A stretch of DNA of 64,000 nucleotides, taken from Candidatus Aminicenantota bacterium (GTDB taxonomy: Bacteria > Acidobacteriota > Aminicenantia > Aminicenantales > Aminicenantaceae). Positions 17,982 to 26,624 of this stretch are shown here, piece by piece; position 1 is the first letter of the stretch; every line of letters starts with the position of its first letter. A program made the position numbers and the translations under genes. The stretch lies in contig CP070750.1 of assembly GCA_020348385.1 (NCBI GenBank), forward strand, positions 2,858,067 to 2,922,066, in the 5' to 3' direction. The notes under the pieces were generated by a model. That model searched no databases. It had not been told where the DNA came from and saw only the letters and a list, made by a program, of their open reading frames with translations.

Positions 17982-20048
17982 TTATCCTTTTTTATTGTAT
18001 CGCAGAGCGGGATTGTGCTTTTTTAGGTAATCTTCAAGTCCAATGGTTTCGGAGATGGAGAGGGCCTCGTCCCAACCGAAGAACGTATCGGTTTTCAAAG
18101 CCTCTAGGATCCGTAGGATTGCTAAATCCACTTCGCTTGTTTGCCAAGCTGTCTCTGCCACATAGCCCATGGCCTCAAAAAGCACGGCATTAGCCTGTTT
18201 GTAAGTGAGAGGATTTGCCTTGCCCCATTTCCGGATCCATTCTTCCTGGGAGAGAACATCATTCACGTGACTCATGATCAGATTGGTCGCCCGGCCGACA
18301 AGTTTGAGATTACTGGGATTGACGTTGGTCATGGTGTTCCCCACAACCCTGCCCATCCTGGCCATCACCGCAGTCGAATGGGCGTTGAGGAGGATTTTGA
18401 GAAGAATTTGTCTGTTCAGTTTCAGCGGATCTTCGGATTTATTGACGGCAATGGGAATGATTGCATCTCCCTTTTTATCCAACGGTAGACGATCGAGAAT
18501 CTCTCGGAATTCTTGGGGATTCTTTTCTCCGATGAGAATCAAAGCGATGTTGGCTCTTTTGTCTTTAAATAAAGAAACGAATCGCCGAAAGCTGGAATCC
18601 TTATTGATCAGTTCATCCATCTCCTCATCCAGGCATACCAGGACGCCCAAATCTCCTTCTTGGGGACCCCTATGACGGATGTTGTTCGAAGAGAAGGATA
18701 GATCGTAGCGTTTATCCTGATCGTTGCCGGCCTGGGACAGGCTTCTCATGGCTGCTTCTCTTAGATAATCGTCATCGATCTTGTCCATGAAGTGTGGTGA
18801 GTAAAGAGCCTCCTCCAAGCCGCGAAAATCTCGTCCTAAAAAATTTTTCCAGGCTTGTTCTCGATCCTTACCTTCTGTCCATACTTGGAACCAGCATTTT
18901 CTCTGTGTTTCCTGGATCGTATCTAACGGATGCAGATGGAAAGTCGGGCTTCTTTCGGTACAATCGGTGAAAACGGTGATCAAAGCTCTTTTTGCAAAGT
19001 AGGTGGTGTATTTTTTGTGGCGATAGGTTTCTGACTCCAATCGTGTGATACCGCTTAGGTTCCCGGTAGAAGGTTTCAATACCTCTAAAATATTTCCGAA
19101 AGAGCGTAATCGGTTGTTCAGTCGAAAATTTTTAGGGAAGCCGACTTCATTCAATTCTTCCTCGGACAATAATTCTTTCAATACCCTATGTAATCCCGCT
19201 TCCAGGATTATGCCCATCAAGAAAGTCTCCGAGGTGGTGGCTTGCATCCGGGTAGATCCTGTGATGGCCTGAGGTCCTGTCGTCAAGTTGATTTTTGTGA
19301 TGGCCGGATTTTCGATCACTGACCGGCTTCTCTCGAAAGGTTTTATCACATCGTCCGGATTGTTGTAGATGAAATACAGATGCTTTTTGGCTGCTGTGAT
19401 TTTTTCCTCTGTCAATGTTCCGTACTGGTCGAGCGCTGCCAAAATCGCCCCGATTACAGAGGATGTTTCCCCTCCTTCTGTGATGCCAAACACCACATCG
19501 CCTTTTTTGATTCCTCTATCCTGCAACTGAAGCTTTCCGACGAGCTGTAGATCTTCGAAACCTTCCAGGGAGCTGATCAGTGCCCGGTCGCCACCGGTCA
19601 TCTCCCCGATGAGGCGATCCTCAATGTCTTCTGGGATCGACTTTTTTAGTCTTTGCCAAGGTCTACTCCTCTTGATCCTTTGCCAAAAAGGACGCCAGAT
19701 CGCGCTCTCCATTTGTTTGGCCAGCCGGCCCGTGGCTCCGCAACCATAAAGGAAAATTTTCTTTTTTTCATGGATAGCTTGGCTAACTGCATGAACGGCT
19801 TGATCGAGTTGGGCTGTGTCCTCGGCTAATCGAAGGAATTTTTGCGCAATATCCTCATCGACAGACAAAATCTGTCTTAATCCCTCTGCCACGTCATCTT
19901 TGAGGACAAAACTCACATTCCAAGTTTTGGGGTGCCTTTGTTCTGTCAAAAGGATATGAAGCTGGAAAGGTTTTTTGTTGTTGACATAGTCCACAGACTG
20001 AGGGGAGGGCGTTATTTTTAAAAGCGATAAGATTTCTTTGTTTCCCAT
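17982..20048 (-). CDS. GckR/MurQ-like tandem SIS-domain protein
   Basis: A 688-residue protein with two SIS (sugar phosphate isomerase) halves. The first holds the MurQ/GckR motifs: G-C-G-A-T-G-R-L-A at 102-110, TGGDRALIS-LEG-ED at 151-166 (the Glu-bearing MurQ/GckR loop), TEGGETSSVIG at 190-200 and TGPQAITGSTRMQATTSE at 257-274. The second half includes a MurQ-like NVNPSNLKL-GRA at about 575-587. MurQ cleaves the lactyl ether of N-acetylmuramate 6-phosphate and is about 300 residues with one SIS domain; animal GckR has two SIS domains, is similar in length and binds fructose phosphates. This protein is built like GckR, so it may bind or convert a phosphosugar. AAGGA precedes the ATG closely. 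Confidence 0.75.
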   Translation of the reverse strand: MGNKEILSLLKITPSPQSVDYVNNKKPFQLHILLTEQRHPKTWNVSFVLKDDVAEGLRQILSVDEDIAQKFLRLAEDTAQLDQAVHAVSQAIHEKKKIFLYGCGATGRLAKQMESAIWRPFWQRIKRSRPWQRLKKSIPEDIEDRLIGEMTGGDRALISSLEGFEDLQLVGKLQLQDRGIKKGDVVFGITEGGETSSVIGAILAALDQYGTLTEEKITAAKKHLYFIYNNPDDVIKPFERSRSVIENPAITKINLTTGPQAITGSTRMQATTSETFLMGIILEAGLHRVLKELLSEEELNEVGFPKNFRLNNRLRSFGNILEVLKPSTGNLSGITRLESETYRHKKYTTYFAKRALITVFTDCTERSPTFHLHPLDTIQETQRKCWFQVWTEGKDREQAWKNFLGRDFRGLEEALYSPHFMDKIDDDYLREAAMRSLSQAGNDQDKRYDLSFSSNNIRHRGPQEGDLGVLVCLDEEMDELINKDSSFRRFVSLFKDKRANIALILIGEKNPQEFREILDRLPLDKKGDAIIPIAVNKSEDPLKLNRQILLKILLNAHSTAVMARMGRVVGNTMTNVNPSNLKLVGRATNLIMSHVNDVLSQEEWIRKWGKANPLTYKQANAVLFEAMGYVAETAWQTSEVDLAILRILEALKTDTFFGWDEALSISETIGLEDYLKKHNPALRYNKKG

Positions 20049-20121
20049 TTTCCTTAGAGAGTCGCTCCTTTAGCTGCCGCCCTATTGTTTTTCACCCAAC
20101 GAGAGCTTATTAGGTAGTACT

Positions 20122-20820
20122 TTATGGGCCGTCCCCAAACTTTCTTCTGAGTCTTTGTTGGATGGTATCGCCTTCCAGTTCCCGAAGGGCGTCATTGGCG
20201 ATCCAACGGGCTGATTTGGAATCCATCTCTTTGATCTCTTGGGCAAGTTTTATTGCCGCTTTGTTCAGAGCCGGATTCCGTTTGCCTATGCTCCTCAGGG
20301 CCCAGTTAACGGCTTTTTTCACGAAGTTCCGCTCGTCTGCGGCCCCGTCTTTGATCACCGGGAACAGCCGAGTAAATTTTTCGTCCTCTGCCTTTTTATC
20401 ATGGATTGACAAGGAAGCGATCAGCGCAAAAGCGGCTCTCTTGACAAATTCCTCCTCCCGGTCAGCCCAATCATGGATCTTTTTCATGGCCAACGGAGAC
20501 CTGTCGAATAAATTCATGCACACCTGATCGCACACATCCCAGGAGTCGAAATCCTTGGCCCAGTCTTCCATCTGCTTTTCTGTCAGTTTGTCGGGCTCTC
20601 CCACCAGCCCCGCCACGATTCTTGCATCGGGAATTTCCGAATTCCACAACTCAAGCGCAAGGCCATGGTTTTTTCCCGCATATTTGGCTATCTTGCGGAT
20701 CTCCGGAACAGACACCCCCAGTCTTCCTTCCCCGGCGATGGCGAAGCGTGCCATCCCTTCCAGTTGATCCGGTCTGGCCTTGGCTTTCAATTTTTGTAAT
20801 ATCTCATCGGCAAGAGGCAT
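20122..20820 (-). CDS. AlkD-like DNA alkylation repair protein
   Basis: A 232-residue all-helical HEAT-repeat protein of the AlkD family, which removes bulky or charged alkylated bases (3-methyladenine, 7-methylguanine) by trapping the flipped lesion without base insertion. W94 and D98 (SWDVCD) have the four-residue spacing of the catalytic Trp-Asp pair of Bacillus AlkD, and W173 (NWALRSIGKRN) fits its second tryptophan. It starts 13 bases after the DUF1015 gene and is likely cotranscribed with it. The ribosome site is weak. Confidence 0.87.
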   Translation of the reverse strand: MPLADEILQKLKAKARPDQLEGMARFAIAGEGRLGVSVPEIRKIAKYAGKNHGLALELWNSEIPDARIVAGLVGEPDKLTEKQMEDWAKDFDSWDVCDQVCMNLFDRSPLAMKKIHDWADREEEFVKRAAFALIASLSIHDKKAEDEKFTRLFPVIKDGAADERNFVKKAVNWALRSIGKRNPALNKAAIKLAQEIKEMDSKSARWIANDALRELEGDTIQQRLRRKFGDGP

Positions 20821-20833
20821 ACTTCATCCCCGA

Positions 20834-22171
20834 TTAAGTCAGCTTTCGGGCTTCCATGTAGAACCGCTTTTCCCAGGCTTCTCCCATCGAGAATGTTTTG
20901 CGGGGGGTGGCCCCATCCAGGATAACGGTCTTGAAGAGATCATGTTTATTCATGGACGAAAGATAAAATCCCAGACTCCCCGATTTTTCCCCCAGTTGGA
21001 TGATGGTGTCGGTGCCATGGATATAGTCGATCTCTTTTGCCCCTTTCTCCCCCATGAAAACGTCGAGAAAGGTTTGGAGAGTGCCCACAGGGAGGTTGGA
21101 ATCGGGATTTGAAACTTCAATCACACCGAATCCGGCAGGCGAGATCACGCCGATTTTGTGGGGACTGCCGTGTTGAACATCGACAGCTGACATCATCTCA
21201 TCGGCGGTCGACACGGGAAAGAATTGGCTTCGTCCCTGATAGAAAACCTTCATCTCGTCTATCGCATCTCTTCCGCTTGCCAGTTCGAACAGGGCCCTGT
21301 GGATAGGCTCGAATTTAAGTGCTTTATCATGCAGGTTGACCAGTTCCACGAGAGCATGCCGCAACGGCGAGCCCATAATCGCCTCTTTATTTGGAGCGTG
21401 TTCCTTCGTTTTTTCCCAGATGCTTTTGGCCGTGGCCAGGGAATGATTCCCGTCGCCCATGGCGAATAACAGGACGGGAGTTTGTGGGCTTAGCCCATAC
21501 TTTTTTTCAAAAGTTTCCGGTGTCGCCAAGGCCTGAAGATTTTGGATGACCTCGCTTTCAATAGTGGAATCATTCACTCTGTAGCCGGAAAGATGCCCCG
21601 AATCCATCATCAGTTCGATGTCATATATCCTTTCCAGTCCGTCCTTGTTTTGAGTCAAAGGTCCGATGACCGTGTTTTCCGGATCGTCGATCAAGACCAT
21701 GATATGCGGGACCTCCAAAGGAGCTCCCTCTCTGACTTTTACCCGCGGTGGAATCCGGTCGAGGATCGTTCCCTCTGTGGCCCGGACTAGACTGGAAGAT
21801 CCTTTGTGGAAATCATACTGTTCCAGATCGATGCATACCATCAAACCTTTGCGGATTTGCTGGCCGGTTTGCCGCTCGACATAGATGAATCCTTTTTTTT
21901 GATCCAACAGATCCTCTTGCAAGTAGAGATTCATATGATACCGAATGCTTGCGATCCTGGTATCCGGATCTTTCTCCCCGAGATAAACTTCCGGATAGAT
22001 GAGGTTCAAAGTGGATGGGGCTTCACCGACGATGCCTCTAACTTCCTGCCAATATTCCGGCTCGGAGGTGAACTGGTCGCAGGCGATGACTGCCCACTTG
22101 GTGAGATCCATACCGGGTTTGGGGAGCAAGATATCCGGTATTCCGATGGCGATGGATTCATATGTTTTCAT
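20834..22171 (-). CDS. DUF1015 family protein
   Basis: A 445-residue cytoplasmic protein of the DUF1015 family. The family signature AVIACDQFTSEPEYW is at residues 27-41, and GDGNHSLATAK in the middle is another conserved segment with His that may be a ligand or metal site. Its biochemical role is not established; homologues are often near serine or phosphoglycerate metabolism genes. Here it leads a two-gene unit with the AlkD-like gene. AAGGA lies eight bases before the ATG. Confidence 0.85.
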   Translation of the reverse strand: MKTYESIAIGIPDILLPKPGMDLTKWAVIACDQFTSEPEYWQEVRGIVGEAPSTLNLIYPEVYLGEKDPDTRIASIRYHMNLYLQEDLLDQKKGFIYVERQTGQQIRKGLMVCIDLEQYDFHKGSSSLVRATEGTILDRIPPRVKVREGAPLEVPHIMVLIDDPENTVIGPLTQNKDGLERIYDIELMMDSGHLSGYRVNDSTIESEVIQNLQALATPETFEKKYGLSPQTPVLLFAMGDGNHSLATAKSIWEKTKEHAPNKEAIMGSPLRHALVELVNLHDKALKFEPIHRALFELASGRDAIDEMKVFYQGRSQFFPVSTADEMMSAVDVQHGSPHKIGVISPAGFGVIEVSNPDSNLPVGTLQTFLDVFMGEKGAKEIDYIHGTDTIIQLGEKSGSLGFYLSSMNKHDLFKTVILDGATPRKTFSMGEAWEKRFYMEARKLT

Positions 22172-22296
22172 GGCTAATCCTTTTTAAGAAAATCGTTGTC
22201 TGACAAACTTGTCAGAACCAAAGTTTTGGAAAGTTTGAATGTACCAAACGCCGCCCCAGCAGTCAATAACGGAAAAAAATCGAATCACACCCCAAT

Positions 22297-22956
22297 TTAC
22301 TCTTCCAGAAAAACCTGAAAGAATTCCATTGGATCCATACAAAATTTGTTCAGTTCATCCGTGGTCATGCTGGCATAACTTGCCCGCCCCTCGTCGGCTA
22401 TGCTTTTCCTTATCTCGAAATGGAGATGATTCGGTGTGCCGAAATTGGCTCGCGAGAGTTCATCTTCGTTGAACAGGCGAGCCAGGGATGATCGTTCGTC
22501 CACCCAATCCCCGACATTCACCTTCACCTGTTCAACATGGGTGTAAACCGAGAACAGAGGCTCGCCGTCCGGCAGTTGATGTTTGACGATCACTGTTAGG
22601 TGCGGAAAATCACGAAAGATCAAATGGACATGACCACGACCTATGGCGAAGACCGTTTCGCCGAAAGAACCCTCCAGATCAATACCTGCGTGCAGGTGTC
22701 CGGGCTTGTAGCTCTTTCTGTATTCTCCATAGGTGCCGACGAGACGGTGCGTTATCGATGTGAAGCTTTTCCTGTCGGAATCGTTGAAAGGAGAGTAGAA
22801 TGCTTTGCAGATGAGTTTTGATGGCGTCGATTGTGGTGACAATCGGGGCTTAGCGCTACCCTCCCCATCGATAAAACAGAAAGCGAAGTAACAAAAAAGT
22901 AAAAAAAGAGAGGCTAAATAGCGTTTTCTGTAGAAATGAGAACGGATGTTATTCAT
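22297..22956 (-). CDS. M23 (LytM-type) peptidase
   Basis: A 219-residue exported peptidase. Residues 12-30 are hydrophobic (signal or anchor). The zinc site of M23 endopeptidases is complete: H89-x-x-x-D93 (HAGID), H140 (YTH) and H177-x-H179 (HLH). It would cut peptidoglycan cross-bridges or act on the envelope in the periplasm. The start ATG overlaps the end of the DUF3795 gene by 8 bases, so the two are translationally coupled. Confidence 0.85.
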   Translation of the reverse strand: MNNIRSHFYRKRYLASLFLLFCYFAFCFIDGEGSAKPRLSPQSTPSKLICKAFYSPFNDSDRKSFTSITHRLVGTYGEYRKSYKPGHLHAGIDLEGSFGETVFAIGRGHVHLIFRDFPHLTVIVKHQLPDGEPLFSVYTHVEQVKVNVGDWVDERSSLARLFNEDELSRANFGTPNHLHFEIRKSIADEGRASYASMTTDELNKFCMDPMEFFQVFLEE

Positions 22957-23428
22957 TCTGGAAAAGGATGGAAGAGGACCATTTGCTTTTTATTTGTTCT
23001 ATCCATTTTTCAAGCAATTCGTTTCGGTCAGTTTTATCGGTTTTGACCATAAGGCCGGCCTTTTCCGCTCCTTTTTGCATGGTCTCCAGCAGTTCCTTGT
23101 TTTCACAATTTTCCGGTCGAGCGCATTCGCTGCAATCCGCAAGATCTTTGTCGAGTGCACAGGCCCGTATTTCACAGTCGTCCCTGCCCCCGCCCTTTAC
23201 ACAGCCTGGGCAGCGTGGCATGTTTTGAATGGATTGGAGTCCTTTGACGAATTCCTTGAAATCGAAGTCCTTGGGTGCCCACTGTTCTAGACCGTAATCA
23301 TTGATGATTTTGTCGTATCTTCTTGTCAGTTCCTGGAGGACACCGCTACCCGCCACGCAACTGCCGCACCAAATGCCGCAGTAGCCGATTTGATCCTTGA
23401 CGTTATCATAATGTTTTGTTTTCGACAT
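22949..23428 (-). CDS. DUF3795 cysteine-rich protein
   Basis: A 159-residue soluble protein with the DUF3795 pattern: YCGIWCGSC at residues 17-25, then PRCPGC and a run of spaced cysteines (DC, RAC, DCSEC, ENC) around 75-115. The cysteines probably bind zinc or an iron-sulfur cluster. No activity is known for the family. AAAGGAG gives a strong ribosome site. It overlaps the M23 peptidase gene downstream. Confidence 0.85.
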   Translation of the reverse strand: MSKTKHYDNVKDQIGYCGIWCGSCVAGSGVLQELTRRYDKIINDYGLEQWAPKDFDFKEFVKGLQSIQNMPRCPGCVKGGGRDDCEIRACALDKDLADCSECARPENCENKELLETMQKGAEKAGLMVKTDKTDRNELLEKWIEQIKSKWSSSILFQNE

Positions 23429-23548
23429 TTCTTACTCCTTTCGCTTATTTCGTTTATTTCTTTGATAGCATCGTGAATTACGATAAACTTATCATATAAA
23501 AAAAGAGTTGATCAACCGATGATCATTTAAAATAAGATAGGAGATTTC

Positions 23549-24121
23549 ATGATTGGGAAAAAAAGAATCATTAAGAAAGGGACTTTCCTATTCACAACAG
23601 TTTTTTTCGTTATCGCTTTCTCAAATTTATCCTGTAAGGAAGTCATCAGTAGGAGCGATTTCGGAGAAGAAAAACAGCAAGAAAAACATCCCGCCAACGA
23701 GGTGATTCCAGACTTTCACTTGTATTCCTACTATGCCGGGAGAATTTCCACCTCGACGGAATTTGTCAGTTACGGGTGCAAAAAACTCGCCCTGAGCACG
23801 ACTCTGTCCGATGAGGAACTGGCCGTTCTTTTGCCCCACGCCGAACAGAAGGCCAAAGAGTATAGGATTCCCATCTATGTCGAAAAGGATCTGCTCGTGA
23901 CCCCACTTTTCAGCCCTACCGTCGCCAGAGGAAAAACGGTCATTCTGTTCGCCTACAATCAAGATGTGCTGGATGAATACTTTGCCATCAAGGCGTTCCG
24001 GGAAAAAGCCATCGAAGAGGGACGATTGGGGGATGTGGAGGAGGAACTGGGCTGGCGGTTCGGACGTCTTTTAAGCTACACCGATGAGACGATCGAAAGG
24101 CTTTTAAGCGAGGAGAAATAA
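23549..24121 (+). CDS. uncharacterised exported protein, possible lipoprotein
   Basis: A 190-residue protein of unknown family. Lysine-rich start, hydrophobic segment at about residues 12-27 and Cys29 (NLSC, a non-ideal lipobox) indicate export and possible lipid attachment. The rest is charged, with mixed helix and strand and no motif I recognise. GGAG lies before the ATG. It is divergent from the DUF3795/M23 unit and convergent with the amidohydrolase. Confidence 0.6.
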   Translation: MIGKKRIIKKGTFLFTTVFFVIAFSNLSCKEVISRSDFGEEKQQEKHPANEVIPDFHLYSYYAGRISTSTEFVSYGCKKLALSTTLSDEELAVLLPHAEQKAKEYRIPIYVEKDLLVTPLFSPTVARGKTVILFAYNQDVLDEYFAIKAFREKAIEEGRLGDVEEELGWRFGRLLSYTDETIERLLSEEK

Positions 24122-24182
24122 AGGACTTTCCATCCATAGTTCGAGATTATCTACGATCTGTCGGCAGTTCCAGAGGATATGA

Positions 24183-25859
24183 TCACTTGTTTGCCAGCAC
24201 TTTTCCAGGTTTTTCCCACGTCAACTTTCCATCATCCACGACATAGACACCGTTTACCAGAACATAGGAAATGCCTTCGGCATGCTGGTGAGGCTCGAAA
24301 AAAGTCGCCTTATCCTTGATGTTTTCCGGATCGAATACAACAACATCCGCATGAAATCCTTCCCGAATCATACCCCGGTCACGAAGACCGAGTATTTGCG
24401 CCGGCAGCGAAGTGGAGGCCCGGACAGCATCCTCCAGAGTTATGACATTTCTCTCAAGAGCATAATGCCTGATTTTTCTGGGGAATGTCCCGTAGAATCG
24501 CGCGTGCACCGGCCCATCACCCGGAAGGGCGATACTGGCATCCGATGAGGTGGCGGTCCAGCGTTTTGCCGAGAAGGCTTCGATATCGATCTCGGACATC
24601 GAAAATCCGCGCAATCTGGCGCCTCCGGGCATCTTGGTATATCCTTCCATTTGCAGTTTGATGACCATCTCTACATCCGATACCCGCTGCTCTATAGCAA
24701 TCTGGTCGAGGCTTTTTCCGATTAAAGACTTATCCGGATGATCCATCACGATGATATTTTTAGCCTCGCCGCGCCAATTGAGGTTGTGTTCGATGTCCCC
24801 ATAAAGATCTTTGGCTTTTTCCGGATCCTCCAGAACTTTTTTCAAATCCTGTTGAAAATTTTCTCCCAAGGCCCATCGGGGGATCAGAACCGTTCTGCCA
24901 TCACTTCCCGAACTGTTGTACGGATAGCAATCCGCCCAGATGTCAACACCCTGTGCTCGCGCTTCATCTATCAGTCGGATGATGGCCCGGCTCCCTCCCC
25001 AGAAGTCCACTCCTCTCGCCTTGATGTGGGAGGCCATTACGGTGGCCCCGGTCCTTTTTCCCACATTTATCAATTCGACGATGTTTCCCAGCATGTTTGG
25101 GGGGCCGGGTTCGTCCTGGCTGGGGACATACCACATAGGCGTTAGGCCTGAGGCCCTCTCGTGGGCCATATAGACACCTCCATAGGGAGTGATCTCTTCC
25201 ACCAATGCCACCACCTCGTCCTCGGTGCTCCAGATGCTTGGCACGTATTCCAGACCCGTAGACATGCCGAAAGCACCTTCCTCCATAGCCTTATGCACAA
25301 ATTTCTTCATCTGAATAATTTCTTCCGTGGTGGCCGGCCTTCGAAAATCCCCTGTCATCACATGACGTCGAACAGCATTGTGCCCGATAAAAAGCGCAAC
25401 GTTCAGCCCTATCCCGTTTTCAGTCAGGGTTTCCCGCTGCTTTTGAATATCGATGGGTCCCCCTCCGCACATGTTGGAAACCAAGGTGGTTACACCCTGG
25501 CTGACAAAATTGGGCGCACAAAATCTCTTTGTGTCTTCGCCCACCCATGTTGAACCATCCTCTACTCTGTCGTAGGCATGAGTGTGCATATCGATGAAAC
25601 CCGGAGAGATAATCTTTCCGGATATGTCGATAACTTTTTCTGCCGCCAATTTTCCCTGTAGCCGGCCGACCGCAACGATTTTATCATCCTTTATGCCCAC
25701 ATCTGCGTAAAAGCAGGGATTACCGGTTCCATCCAAAACCCGGCCGTTGGTGAATAGGATGTCCCATGTCTCTTCGGTATCGTGTGAAAGAAAAGCAGTG
25801 GCTGCGAAGGAAAAAATAAAAATCAGAAACACAACAAACAATATTTTTGCGTTTTTCAT
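24183..25859 (-). CDS. exported N-acyl-D-amino-acid deacylase family amidohydrolase
   Basis: A 558-residue amidohydrolase-superfamily enzyme with an N-terminal signal peptide (about residues 1-24). The metal motif H92-T-H94 sits in GFIDMHTHAYD, followed by an activating segment (GNIVELINVGKRTGA-ASHIKARG region) and DASIALPGDG near the C-terminal half, as in D-aminoacylases, which use zinc to hydrolyse N-acyl-D-amino acids. The exact acyl substrate is uncertain; dihydroorotase or hydantoinase relatives are less likely. Export suggests use of D-amino acids from peptidoglycan or peptides. GGAG stands before the ATG. Confidence 0.86.
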   Translation of the reverse strand: MKNAKILFVVFLIFIFSFAATAFLSHDTEETWDILFTNGRVLDGTGNPCFYADVGIKDDKIVAVGRLQGKLAAEKVIDISGKIISPGFIDMHTHAYDRVEDGSTWVGEDTKRFCAPNFVSQGVTTLVSNMCGGGPIDIQKQRETLTENGIGLNVALFIGHNAVRRHVMTGDFRRPATTEEIIQMKKFVHKAMEEGAFGMSTGLEYVPSIWSTEDEVVALVEEITPYGGVYMAHERASGLTPMWYVPSQDEPGPPNMLGNIVELINVGKRTGATVMASHIKARGVDFWGGSRAIIRLIDEARAQGVDIWADCYPYNSSGSDGRTVLIPRWALGENFQQDLKKVLEDPEKAKDLYGDIEHNLNWRGEAKNIIVMDHPDKSLIGKSLDQIAIEQRVSDVEMVIKLQMEGYTKMPGGARLRGFSMSEIDIEAFSAKRWTATSSDASIALPGDGPVHARFYGTFPRKIRHYALERNVITLEDAVRASTSLPAQILGLRDRGMIREGFHADVVVFDPENIKDKATFFEPHQHAEGISYVLVNGVYVVDDGKLTWEKPGKVLANK

Positions 25860-26017
25860 CTTTCACTCCGCCTGAAAAAGCTAAGATAATACATTACATG
25901 AAATGTCCTCCCTTTTTCAATAGAAGCGAATTGAGCAAAATTCCGATTGAGCAGCGATGGCCAAAACCGGATTGATTGTCCCTGAATAATTCATGCGTGT
26001 TGCTTTTTGAGCCTTTT

Positions 26018-26046
26018 TTTATTATTTTATTGCTAATTATTATAAT
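26018..26046 (+). promoter_or_regulatory. possible promoter of the GNAT gene
   Basis: A perfect TATAAT (26041-26046) with a weak -35 (TTTATT, 26018-26023) at 17 bases, in a very AT-rich stretch 55 bases before the start codon. Confidence 0.35.
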
Positions 26047-26100
26047 ATTTTCGTAAGCAAACCCATGTGTCCTAAAATTTATCGTCAACGGAGTAAAAAA

Positions 26101-26616
26101 ATGGCGGTGAAAGCAAAAATTAGAGAGTATCGGCCTGAAGACTTGGATCAGGTTCTAGAGCTGGTCAAAGAGCTGGAAGCGGAAATGGCAGAAAAATTTG
26201 CCAACATCAAGATCAAAGCGGGAAAGTGGGATTATAAACAAAGATACCTGCAGCCAGGTAACAAATACAAAACATTCGTCGCTGAGGTGGAGGGCAAAAT
26301 TGTGGGATACCTGATGGGCTATCCCTCTGTCGGCGCGCCCGAGGTGGATCGCATGTATGATGATCTCCCGGTCATGCCTGGCCAGATTCCTCCGGAATTT
26401 TATCTCCAGATCACGTTTGTGTCCAAACCTTACCGGAACCAGGGGATATCTAAAATGCTTCACAAGAGAATCGTTGAGTACGCTCGTGAACAGGGGCACA
26501 AAGAGCTCTATGCCTGTATTGCCAAATGGAACGAAGCGGAAATCAGTGTCATCAAATCCCTTAAATTCGAGATTAAAGACTTGGGATATCGATACCGGCT
26601 GAGCTTGAAACTATAA
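26101..26616 (+). CDS. GNAT family N-acetyltransferase
   Basis: A 171-residue GCN5-related acetyltransferase. Conserved parts visible: KIREYRPEDLDQVLELV at the N-terminus, the acetyl-CoA-binding segment V-x-x-x-YRNQGIS-x-x-L (Q/RxxGxG/A-like) about residue 110-125, and a final K-x-x-EIKDLGYRY strand. Acceptor (protein, amino acid or antibiotic) unknown. The ATG at 26101 has GGAG seven bases upstream; an upstream in-frame ATG at 26065 has no ribosome site. It converges with pbpC, with only 8 bases between the stops. Confidence 0.87.
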   Translation: MAVKAKIREYRPEDLDQVLELVKELEAEMAEKFANIKIKAGKWDYKQRYLQPGNKYKTFVAEVEGKIVGYLMGYPSVGAPEVDRMYDDLPVMPGQIPPEFYLQITFVSKPYRNQGISKMLHKRIVEYAREQGHKELYACIAKWNEAEISVIKSLKFEIKDLGYRYRLSLKL

Positions 26617-26624
26617 GATTTTCT

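Noticed and set aside
25894..26088. 64-codon minus-strand frame upstream of the amidohydrolase
   Set aside because: Low-complexity translation, no ribosome site, and it covers the AT-rich promoter area of the GNAT gene.
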